Below, piece by piece: positions 1 through 5,424 of a DNA stretch of 6,089 bases (the stretch's first letter is position 1; every line of letters starts with the position of its first letter). The DNA is from Syntrophorhabdaceae bacterium. Lineage in GTDB: Bacteria; Desulfobacterota; Syntrophorhabdia; Syntrophorhabdales; Syntrophorhabdaceae. The notes beneath the pieces were generated by a model. It was given only the letters and a program-made list of their open reading frames with translations, was not told the origin of the DNA and did no database searches. The position numbers were made by a program, and so were the translations under genes. The stretch spans positions 1 to 6,089 of the forward strand of contig JAOAHW010000055.1 in NCBI GenBank assembly GCA_026415015.1. Direction: 5' to 3'.

Positions 1-19
1 AGATGTGTATAAGAGACAG
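1..19 (+). other. Tn5/Nextera mosaic-end adapter (artefact)
   Basis: Bases 1-19 read AGATGTGTATAAGAGACAG, an exact match to the 19-bp hyperactive Tn5 mosaic end used in Nextera/tagmentation libraries. Genomic sequence starts at base 20, where the GyrB reading frame is still on a conserved motif. Reading on through the adapter replaces the residues expected after GSHIR with unrelated ones. This is untrimmed library sequence at a contig end, not part of the organism. It should be removed, and the truncation of gyrB should not be read as biological. Confidence 0.97.
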
Positions 20-1519
20 CCTTATGTGTGAGCCGTCTACATCCGCATCTGTCATGATTATTATCTTTTTGTATCTTAATCTGTCTATGTTATCTGGTGT
101 TATACCAAGGGCAAGGTATATGGATTTGATCTCCTGGTTTGTCAATACCTTTTCCTGTCTTGATTTCTCCACATTCAGTATCTTTCCCTTTAGGGGTAGT
201 ATCGCCTGAGTCTTTCTGTTTCTGCCCTGCTTTGCCGAACCACCTGCAGAATCACCCTCTACTATATAGAGTTCACATATCTCAGGGTCTGATTCCTGAC
301 AGTCTGCGAGTTTTCCTGGCAAGATCCCTGTCTCTAAGAGACTTTTACTCTTTACAAGCTCTTTTGCCTTTTTTGCTGCCTCCCTTGCCTTTTTTGCCTC
401 CAGGGCCTTATTTACTATTGTTTTTGCTATGTCCTGATTTAACTCGAAATACTCTGTGAGCTTTTCATTGAGAATAGACTCCACAAGGCCTTTTATCTCA
501 CTGTTACCTAATTTTGATTTTGTCTGACCTTCAAACTGGGGGTTCTGAATCTTTATATTGAGTACTGCCACAAGGCCCTCTTTTACATCATCCCCTGATA
601 CACTCTCTTTCTGTTTCTGATTGGGTATACTCTGTATAAAATTATTTATTGACCTTGTAAGGGCACCCCTAAAACCTGCCACATGGGTACCACCTTCCTT
701 TGTGTTTACATTATTAACAAAGCTGTATATATTCTCGTTGTACCCATCATTATACTGGATGGCCAGCTCAAGACCATCAAGGGGCTGCTTTGCACTGACA
801 ATATATATGGGTTCATCAAAAAGTGTATTTTTGTTGCTGTTTAGATACCTTACAAATGATTTTATGCCCCCTTCGTGTTTAAACTCTTGTTTTTTTGCCT
901 TTTTTTCGTCTATTAAGACTATGTGTATCCCATTGTTGAGAAAAGATATCTCCCTCATCCTGTGGGCGAGTATCTCACTACTGAATTCTATGGTTTCAAA
1001 CAATGTCTTATCAGGTTTAAACCTTATCTTTGTCCCTGTCTTATCTGTATCACCTATAACCTTGAGTTCTGTCTTCCTCTCTCCCCTTTGATAACGTTGA
1101 TAATAGACCTTTCCATCTCTTCTTACCTCTATCTCAAGATATTCTGAAAGGGCATTAACTACAGATAAACCAACACCGTGCAACCCGGCAGAATATTTAT
1201 ATGTATCCTTATCAAATTTACCACCTGCATGGAGTTTTGTGAGGACAACCTCAAGGGCTGTCATATTCTCTTCGCTGTGCATATCTACAGGTATGCCCCT
1301 GCCATCATCCTCACAGGTTATACTGTTATCCCTGTGGATTGTTACGGTTATCTTTTTACAGTAACCAGCAAGGGCCTCATCAACACTGTTATCCACAAGT
1401 TCATAGACAAGATGGTGTAACCCCTCTATCCCTGTATTACCTATGTACATAGAGGGAACCTTTCTTACTGCCTCAAGCCCGTTTAATACCTTTATACTCT
1501 CTGCACTGTAATCTGTCAT
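20..1519 (-). CDS. gyrB: DNA gyrase subunit B, 3' end missing (partial)
   Basis: ATPase subunit of type II topoisomerase gyrase, which with GyrA introduces negative supercoils in the cytoplasm. The visible 500 codons are one unbroken frame. The GHKL ATPase domain shows Glu40 and Asn44 in YELVDNSVDEA, Asp72 in EDDGRGIP, and the glycine-rich GLHGVGLSVVNALS. The transducer domain carries EGGTHVAGFRGALTR and the ATP-contacting lysine loop QTKSKLGN. The TOPRIM domain shows Glu421 in VEGDSAGGSAKQGR, followed by LPLKGKILNVEK and the metal-binding Asp491/Asp493 in DADVDGSHIR. The frame then meets the adapter at base 19, so the rest of TOPRIM and the C-terminal GyrA-binding part are lost. There are two adjacent ATG codons, at 1522 and 1519. 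I prefer 1519 (MTDYS) because an AGGG lies 4 nt upstream. Either start overlaps the dnaN stop, which implies translational coupling. ParE is the main alternative, but the dnaA-dnaN-gyrB context and the close match to GyrB motifs favour gyrB. Confidence 0.96.
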
Positions 1520-2604
1520 CATACCCTAACCGGCATCACAATATTTTTGTATCTCTCATCGTCTTTTCCTACAAAGAGGACTGCACCGTGCTTATCAGGC
1601 GCTTTCATAACTATATATTCATTATCTGTATGATTAACCACATCAAATAGAAATCTGATATTGAAATTCATGGATAAGTCTAACCCTTTATAATCTATCT
1701 CAACAACCTCTTTTGCACTACCTATATCAGACTCTGCATCGAGCTCCATGAGGCCATTATAAAGCAACATCTTTACAGGCTCTGATTTATCTATGATGGC
1801 AGAGACCTTTTTAAGGCTCTTTAAAAACATCTCCTTTTCTATAATCGCTATATTAGGATTTTTCTCAGGTACGATATTTCTAAAATCAGGGAATATCCCC
1901 TCTATTAATTTGGATATAATGGATATCCTCTCTGTTGAAAACCTTATATTTGTGTCACCTATAGATAACCTCACCTTGTCACCTACCTTTAATACCCTGT
2001 CTAAATCATTGAATGTCTTTTCTGGTATTATTATACCTTTAAAATCCTGTATACCCTCTATGTCCCTTGAAAGCACTGCCATCCTGAAACCATCTGTACC
2101 TACAGCATGGATCATATTTTCTTTGCCTTCCATGTAAATACCCAAGAGCGTATGTCTTGTCTCATCTTTAGATATGGCAAAACCCACCTTATCTATAATC
2201 TCTAAGAGTATCCCTCCATCTATTGTTACCTCATTGTTTACATCCACCTCTGTGGGTTCAGGAAAGTCATTAGGGTCCTGTAGACCGAGTATATATTCTG
2301 TTTTTTTCTGTTTTATCTTCAAGGTATTCTCCTGGATGTCTAATTCTATGTCCTCCTGCCCCATCTCTTTTAGTATCTCAAAAAAACGTCTGCCATTTAT
2401 CAATATCTTTTTCTCTTCATCCACCGTATAATCCGCATATGCAATAACATTTACATCAAGGTCATTGGCAAACAAGGTTGTCTTATCTTTATCAAAGGAT
2501 ATAAGTATATTGGAGAGTATGGGCATTGTTCCCCTCCTCTCTGACACTGGTGAGAGTTTTGATACAGGTTCATAGAAGAGACCTTTTTTTATTACTATAT
2601 TCAT
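1519..2604 (-). CDS. dnaN: DNA polymerase III sliding clamp (beta subunit)
   Basis: Ring-shaped homodimeric processivity clamp that encircles DNA and tethers DNA polymerase III and other clamp-binding proteins. The product is 361 aa, close to the usual 365-380. Recognisable blocks are TMPILSNILI (residues 26-35), DFPEP in the domain 1/2 junction, ETRHTLLGIYME (148-159), TDGFRMAV (170-177) and the C-terminal MPVRV (357-361). The last two help form the pocket that receives clamp-binding peptides. Phe173 stands where E. coli has His175, a modest change. The frame is open upstream to 2685, but that extension is hydrophobic and unlike any clamp. The ATG at 2604 gives the family N-terminus (MNIVIKKG) and has a good Shine-Dalgarno sequence. 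It lies 118 bp after dnaA, and its TGA overlaps the gyrB start, so dnaN and gyrB are probably co-transcribed. Confidence 0.97.
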   Translation of the reverse strand: MNIVIKKGLFYEPVSKLSPVSERRGTMPILSNILISFDKDKTTLFANDLDVNVIAYADYTVDEEKKILINGRRFFEILKEMGQEDIELDIQENTLKIKQKKTEYILGLQDPNDFPEPTEVDVNNEVTIDGGILLEIIDKVGFAISKDETRHTLLGIYMEGKENMIHAVGTDGFRMAVLSRDIEGIQDFKGIIIPEKTFNDLDRVLKVGDKVRLSIGDTNIRFSTERISIISKLIEGIFPDFRNIVPEKNPNIAIIEKEMFLKSLKKVSAIIDKSEPVKMLLYNGLMELDAESDIGSAKEVVEIDYKGLDLSMNFNIRFLFDVVNHTDNEYIVMKAPDKHGAVLFVGKDDERYKNIVMPVRV

Positions 2605-2610
2605 ATATAC

Positions 2611-2617
2611 ACCTCTT
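2611..2617 (-). promoter_or_regulatory. dnaN ribosome binding site
   Basis: On the minus strand AAGAGGT lies 6 nt before the ATG at 2604. It supports starting dnaN there rather than at the upstream in-frame ATG at 2685, which has no comparable purine-rich block at the right distance and would add a 27-residue non-homologous leader. Confidence 0.8.
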
Positions 2618-2640
2618 ATTAGTAGTATATGTTGTTGATT

Positions 2641-2649
2641 TGTTGAAAA
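2641..2649 (-). promoter_or_regulatory. DnaA-box-like 9-mer TTTTCAACA
   Basis: Reads TGTTGAAAA on the plus strand. It is identical to the sites at 2751-2759 and 4065-4073 and matches the TTATCCACA consensus at 7 of 9 positions. It lies in the dnaA-dnaN gap, 37 nt upstream of the dnaN start. The call as a DnaA site rests on recurrence around dnaA and is tentative. Confidence 0.3.
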
Positions 2650-2722
2650 GCATAAAAACTGTTTGAAATATAAGAAGAACCACATTTAACAAAAAGTATA
2701 AAAATGTATTTTTTTTGTGGAT

Positions 2723-4042
2723 TCATATGGATTTTAATCTTGTCTCTATCTTTTCAACAATGGTTTTCAGGTCACTTTTCCACTTTATCTCCTCTTCAAT
2801 CTTTTTTATGGAGTGTATTATAGTGGAATGGTCTTTACCCCCAAATTTATTCCCTATGTCAACAAGGGAGCTATCAGTCAGTTTTCGAGCGAGGTAGATC
2901 GCTATCTGACGTGTAAGCATAATAGATTTTGTCCTCTTATTCGACTTTATATCAGAGGATTTTATATTAAAGTATGAAGATACCTCCTTTATTATGGATT
3001 CTATGGTGATCTCTTTATTTTTTTCCTTTATGATATGTCCCATGACCTCACTGGCAAGCTTTACATCTATGGATGTGTTGTGGAGTGATGCATAGGCACC
3101 TATCCTTATTAAGGCACCTTCAAGGGACCTCACACTATTTTCTGCCCTTGATGCAATGTAAAAAGCCACATCCAGAGGGAGGTCAATATTTTCGATCTCA
3201 GCCTTTTTGTTTAATATAGCCACCTTTGTCTCTATATCAGGTGGCTGTATATCTGCTATGAGCCCCCATTCAAATCTTGAGCGAAGCCTTTCCTCTATGT
3301 TTTCTATATCCCTTGGAAATTTATCGCTTGTTACAACTACCTGTTTCATATTGTCATACAGGGTATTGAAGGTATGAAAGAATTCCTCCTGTGTCCTGTC
3401 TTTTCCTGCTATAAATTGTATATCGTCTATCAACAGAACATCCATCTTCCTGAACCTGTTTCTGAATTCATCCATCTTGCTGTATTTCAAGGAATTTATA
3501 AGTTCGTTTGTAAAGACCTCTGCCGTGATGTAACATATATGTTCAGGGCTTATACCACTGTGATGTTTTATAAGAAAGTTGCCAATGGCGTTTAAAAGAT
3601 GGGTTTTTCCAAGTCCCACACCACCGTAGATAAAGAGTGGATTATATGTCTTGCCAGGGTTTGTGGCCACTGCAAGACAGGCTGCATTGGCAAACTGGTT
3701 GCTTGAACCAACCACAAAGGTCTCAAAGGTATATTTTGGATTAAAAAGATTATAGGCGCTTTTTTTGATTACGAAATCCTTCTTTATATCACCGTTCTTT
3801 TCTTCCTTGGCTGTAATATACTCAATCTTCACGTCTTGACCAACCGTATCCTTTATTATGGTAAGTAATATGGGTTCAAAGTTTTTTATAATCCAATCTT
3901 TAAAAAACTCATTAGGGACAACCACAGAGAATACACCCTCACTATATCCTGAAAACTTAATAGGTTCTATCCATGTCTTAAAGCTGTCCTGGCTTATAAT
4001 GCTTGCTACCTTTGGTTTTATCTGTTGGAGAAGATCCGCCAT
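2723..4042 (-). CDS. dnaA: Chromosomal replication initiator protein DnaA
   Basis: AAA+ ATPase that binds DnaA boxes at oriC, melts the origin and recruits the helicase. It is 439 aa, near the usual 440-470, with a short linker domain. Domain I (about 1-76) starts with the family-like SFKTWIEPIKF, and the linker spans about 77-100. The AAA+ domain III has Walker A GGVGLGKT (140-147, Lys146), Walker B LLIDD (203-207), sensor I TSDKFP, the arginine finger Arg256 in RSRFEWG, and sensor II Arg305 in SVRSLEGAL. The DNA-binding domain IV (about 340-439) has the basic KRTK loop, LTRQIAIYLARKLT, and the signature GGKDHSTIIHS (401-411), with Lys where many DnaA proteins have Arg. ATG 4042 is preceded two codons upstream by an in-frame TAA. 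An AGTGG lies about 8 nt before it as a weak Shine-Dalgarno. Candidate DnaA sites in the leader suggest autoregulation. Confidence 0.98.
   Translation of the reverse strand: MADLLQQIKPKVASIISQDSFKTWIEPIKFSGYSEGVFSVVVPNEFFKDWIIKNFEPILLTIIKDTVGQDVKIEYITAKEEKNGDIKKDFVIKKSAYNLFNPKYTFETFVVGSSNQFANAACLAVATNPGKTYNPLFIYGGVGLGKTHLLNAIGNFLIKHHSGISPEHICYITAEVFTNELINSLKYSKMDEFRNRFRKMDVLLIDDIQFIAGKDRTQEEFFHTFNTLYDNMKQVVVTSDKFPRDIENIEERLRSRFEWGLIADIQPPDIETKVAILNKKAEIENIDLPLDVAFYIASRAENSVRSLEGALIRIGAYASLHNTSIDVKLASEVMGHIIKEKNKEITIESIIKEVSSYFNIKSSDIKSNKRTKSIMLTRQIAIYLARKLTDSSLVDIGNKFGGKDHSTIIHSIKKIEEEIKWKSDLKTIVEKIETRLKSI
2751..2759 (+). promoter_or_regulatory. DnaA-box-like 9-mer TTTTCAACA in the dnaA 3' end
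   Basis: Same 9-mer, opposite orientation to the copy at 2641-2649. It lies inside the last 40 bases of dnaA, where it encodes part of IVEKIE. Because it is coding, its presence may be incidental. Confidence 0.22.
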
Positions 4043-4064
4043 TTCTTAGACCACTTTAAACATC

Positions 4065-4084
4065 TTTTCAACATATGTGGAAAA
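4065..4084. promoter_or_regulatory. Inverted pair of DnaA-box-like sites
   Basis: The 20-mer TTTTCAACATATGTGGAAAA is a near-perfect palindrome. TTTTCAACA on the plus strand (4065-4073) faces TTTTCCACA on the minus strand (4076-4084), with a 2-bp TA spacer. TTTTCCACA differs from TTATCCACA only at position 3. The site lies 23 bp upstream of the dnaA start and downstream of the promoter candidate, so bound DnaA could repress its own gene. It could alternatively be an operator for a dimeric regulator. Confidence 0.45.
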
Positions 4085-4101
4085 CTTTAGGTTTCCTAAG
4101 G
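4085..4101 (-). other. Small hairpin in the dnaA leader
   Basis: On the plus strand TTAGG (4087-4091), TTT loop, CCTAA (4095-4099), extended by a wobble pair (4086/4100) and a C-G pair (4085/4101). On the minus strand the stem is followed at once by TTTT, the start of the DnaA-box-like site. It could act as a weak terminator/attenuator for transcripts from the NlpC/P60 gene or the dnaA promoter. The stem is short and the T-run is only four, so this is a weak call. Confidence 0.25.
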
Positions 4102-4118
4102 GTAAGATTATATATGAC

Positions 4119-4147
4119 ATAATAATATAAAAAATACCTAAATTCAA
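4119..4147 (-). promoter_or_regulatory. Candidate sigma-70-type dnaA promoter
   Basis: On the minus strand TTGAAT (4147-4142), a 17-nt spacer and TATTAT (4124-4119) give a reasonable -35/-10 pair with 4 of 6 and 5 of 6 consensus matches. Transcription would start near 4112 and leave a leader of about 70 nt containing the hairpin and the inverted DnaA-box-like pair. A second -10-like hexamer, TATAAT (4112-4107), lies just downstream without a good -35. Confidence 0.45.
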
Positions 4148-4245
4148 CTCTTTTTAGACAAAACTTAAAGATCAAAGAAAACAAACCACATAAGCCTTTA
4201 TACATCCTTATCAGGTTAAGTTTATCCAGGATAGATTGTATTTTA

Positions 4246-4695
4246 CTACAAGACACTGCGATAGCCTATAACAGTTTTTTTCCAATAAGGATTTTCTGTG
4301 TTGTCTATGGCCACACCCTTTGAGCTCGAGGCATGGATAAACTCATTCCTGTTTAGCATTATCCCTGAATGGAGATCCTTTTTTATCCTGAAGATTACAA
4401 TATCACCAGGCCTTATATTGTGCTTGCCCACACTATAACCAACCTTCATTAATCCTTCTGTATTGACAGGTAATACTATGCCCCATTTTTTATATACATA
4501 ATATATAAATCCACTGCAATCAAAGGAATCAGGGCCTTTAGCGCCACTCCTGTAAGGCTTCCCGTGCATCTCTATGGCGGTCCTGATAATATTATTCCTT
4601 AGTTGATTGTCTTGGTCATAAACCCTGACCTGTTTAGGGGCACAACCTGTAATAAAAATAAGGGGGATTAAAAATAAAAACAGATACCTCTTCAA
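4246..4695 (-). CDS. NlpC/P60-family lipoprotein, probable peptidoglycan endopeptidase
   Basis: Probable cysteine peptidase that cuts peptide stems of peptidoglycan, anchored in the cell envelope by a lipid. It is 149 aa. Residues 1-17 form a lipoprotein signal peptide (MKRYLFLFLIPLIF) ending in the lipobox ITGC, so Cys18 would be lipidated. A short linker leads to the NlpC/P60 domain (about 35-149): catalytic Cys60 in FDCSGFIYYVY, His109 in LHSGIML and His121 in FIHAS. These spacings (49 and 12 residues) are close to those of the Spr/MepS type. The RPGDIVIF block (95-102) is also typical. The start is TTG, chosen because the next Met is residue 43 and would remove the signal peptide and lipobox. 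A Shine-Dalgarno (AAGAGGG) supports it. The gene starts 1 bp after the phosphatase stop, so the two form an operon reading toward dnaA. The exact bond cleaved cannot be told from sequence. Confidence 0.9.
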   Translation of the reverse strand: MKRYLFLFLIPLIFITGCAPKQVRVYDQDNQLRNNIIRTAIEMHGKPYRSGAKGPDSFDCSGFIYYVYKKWGIVLPVNTEGLMKVGYSVGKHNIRPGDIVIFRIKKDLHSGIMLNRNEFIHASSSKGVAIDNTENPYWKKTVIGYRSVL

Positions 4696-4696
4696 A

Positions 4697-5353
4697 CTAC
4701 CCTCTTGTGTCCAAGATATATCTTTTTAGTATATCTTTTGCCTGCAAAAGAGAGCCACATTTTATATAGTCTCCGCCCCCTTCAATATTGTCTATACCTT
4801 CTATTAACCTTATACCAATGCCTACAGACTCAAAAAGACCCTTATCTCCCTCTCCGTCACCAACAGCACAGGCCTGGTGCCTTGTAAAGCCGAGTTTTTT
4901 TATTATCTCTTTAACATATAGGTCTTTTTTGTCATATTCCACATAAACCCTTGTCTTGCCTGTAAGAAGACCGTCTTCTGATAGAAGTTCATTAGCAATA
5001 GCCATGTCTATACCAAGCTCTTCCTTTACTCTCTCTACAACCATAGATAGACCTGTAGATACTATGACAGTGTATATGTTTTGGGATTTTAAAAAATCCA
5101 CAAACTCTCTCACATGATCCTGATAATCAATATCCCTTATAATACCCCATATCTTTTCTGTGGGTATACCCTTCCAAAGGATAGCATCTCTCTCACAGAA
5201 CTCATGATAGCTTATTTTACCTGCCCTGAAGAGCTCTTGGTATCTATCTGCCATATTATCCCAGATGTTTAGTCTTCTATGGAGGTATTCCCAGCTACTC
5301 TTTATCTTTGTAAGGGTACCGTCACAGTCAAGAAATGCCACCTTTATTTCCAT
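4697..5353 (-). CDS. HAD-superfamily phosphatase, SerB-like (HAD-IB type)
   Basis: Probable cytoplasmic Mg-dependent phosphohydrolase that works through a phospho-aspartate intermediate. It is 218 aa, a normal length. Motif I is FLDCDGTLT with nucleophile Asp9 and acid/base Asp11. Residues about 16-75 form the small alpha-helical cap of the phosphoserine-phosphatase subtype. Motif II is VSTGLS (Ser99). Motif III Lys is most likely Lys143 in DKKDLYVKE. Motif IV is VGDGEGDKGLF (Asp166, Asp170), where the GDGxND of SerB has Gly in place of Asn. All catalytic residues are present. The substrate is unknown. Phosphoserine is possible, but the cap is too divergent for a serB call, and HAD enzymes are broad. 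The ATG at 5353 is the only one giving motif I. It has only a weak purine stretch upstream and a TATAAG hexamer very close, so its mRNA may have almost no leader. It is coupled to the downstream NlpC/P60 gene and divergent from the amidohydrolase gene. Confidence 0.88.
   Translation of the reverse strand: MEIKVAFLDCDGTLTKIKSSWEYLHRRLNIWDNMADRYQELFRAGKISYHEFCERDAILWKGIPTEKIWGIIRDIDYQDHVREFVDFLKSQNIYTVIVSTGLSMVVERVKEELGIDMAIANELLSEDGLLTGKTRVYVEYDKKDLYVKEIIKKLGFTRHQACAVGDGEGDKGLFESVGIGIRLIEGIDNIEGGGDYIKCGSLLQAKDILKRYILDTRG
4700..4706 (-). promoter_or_regulatory. RBS for the TTG-started NlpC/P60 gene
   Basis: AAGAGGG on the minus strand, 4 nt before TTG 4695, lies within the last codons of the phosphatase gene. 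It decides the non-ATG start and implies translational coupling of the two genes. Confidence 0.65.
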
Positions 5354-5358
5354 ATTTT

Positions 5359-5364
5359 CTTATA
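5359..5364 (-). promoter_or_regulatory. Possible -10 for the phosphatase operon
   Basis: TATAAG on the minus strand (5 of 6 with TATAAT) ends 5 nt before the ATG at 5353. If used, transcription would begin at or next to the start codon. No good -35 at 16-18 nt is seen. An alternative upstream pair, TTGTCT (5402-5397) with TTATTT (5379-5374), is weak. Confidence 0.3.
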
Positions 5365-5411
5365 GCACAGAAAAAATAAAAAAATCTATTTTTTACAGAC
5401 AAACGATAATC

Positions 5412-5417
5412 TATAAT
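5412..5417 (+). promoter_or_regulatory. Consensus -10 box of the amidohydrolase gene
   Basis: An exact TATAAT lies 7 nt before the ATG at 5425, so a transcript made from it would begin at about the A of the start codon. No Shine-Dalgarno is present. The nearest -35-like hexamer, TTTACA (5392-5397), is only 14 nt away, shorter than the usual spacing. The site suggests leaderless expression. Confidence 0.45.
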
Positions 5418-5424
5418 AGTGCAT

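Larger units (their letters stand above)
2605..2722. other. dnaA-dnaN intergenic region, possible origin component
   Basis: A 118-bp, very AT-rich gap. It contains TTTTCAACA on the minus strand (2641-2649), GAATCCACA on the minus strand (2716-2724, running into the dnaA stop; 7 of 9 with the DnaA-box consensus), and TTAGTAGTA on the plus strand (2619-2627), which resembles DnaA-trio repeats. A minus-strand TATACT (2629-2624) could be a weak -10 for dnaN, but I see no matching -35, and the predicted transcript start would fall at the edge of the Shine-Dalgarno site. No GC-rich terminator hairpin is visible after dnaA, so read-through into dnaN is likely. In some bacteria, such as Bacillus, the unwinding element lies between dnaA and dnaN. 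Assigning that role here is inference. Confidence 0.35.
4043..4245. other. AT-rich region upstream of dnaA, candidate oriC/regulatory region
   Basis: A 203-bp gap between the NlpC/P60 gene and dnaA. From the dnaA end it holds an inverted pair of DnaA-box-like 9-mers (4065-4084), a small hairpin (4085-4101), an almost pure A/T tract (about 4107-4136) containing -10-like hexamers, a promoter candidate, and near the NlpC stop two close direct repeats on the plus strand, TTATCAGG (4208-4215) and TTATCCAGG (4222-4230; 7 of 9 with the DnaA box). A-T rich DNA beside DnaA-like sites and dnaA is the usual makeup of oriC, but no run of consensus boxes is present. A GTG-initiated 62-codon minus-strand frame at 4068-4256 lies here and is judged non-coding. 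Confidence 0.45.
5354..5424. promoter_or_regulatory. Divergent promoter region
   Basis: This 71-bp A/T-rich gap separates the minus-strand phosphatase operon from the plus-strand amidohydrolase gene and must serve both. A-runs dominate 5371-5384. I find no DnaA-box-like 9-mer and no strong inverted repeat. This is the only point in the window where gene direction changes. Confidence 0.6.

Noticed and set aside
165..173. TTCTCCACA, 8 of 9 to a DnaA box
   Set aside because: Single copy inside gyrB, encoding part of NVEKS. Expected by chance and protein constraint.
3..209. Plus-strand 68-codon frame beginning MCIRDS
   Set aside because: Its start lies in the Tn5 adapter and the rest is antisense to conserved gyrB sequence.
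621..1091. Long plus-strand open frame (156 codons)
   Set aside because: Entirely antisense to gyrB, whose minus-strand frame has unbroken conserved motifs.
1389..1397. Exact consensus DnaA box TTATCCACA
   Set aside because: It encodes the invariant Val-Asp-Asn of the GyrB ATPase motif (GTG GAT AAC on the minus strand), so its presence is explained by protein conservation. It is isolated from other boxes.
1933..1941. Fourth copy of TTTTCAACA (minus strand) inside dnaN
   Set aside because: Lies in the middle of a coding region, where it encodes part of STERIS/ENL-type codons on one strand or the other. Its presence away from the gaps weakens the case that the 9-mer is origin-specific.
2605..2685. 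27-residue N-terminal extension of DnaN
   Set aside because: The extension is not clamp-like and covers the AT-rich gap. The ATG at 2604 has a good ribosome site and gives the family N-terminus.
2705..2725. T-run after dnaA as an intrinsic terminator
   Set aside because: On the coding (minus) strand this is an A-run, and no GC-rich stem precedes any T-run in the gap.
4068..4256. Minus-strand 62-codon GTG-started frame between the NlpC/P60 gene and dnaA
   Set aside because: No Shine-Dalgarno, no recognisable domain, low-complexity aromatic composition, and it covers the promoter, the hairpin and the DnaA-like sites. Best taken as non-coding.
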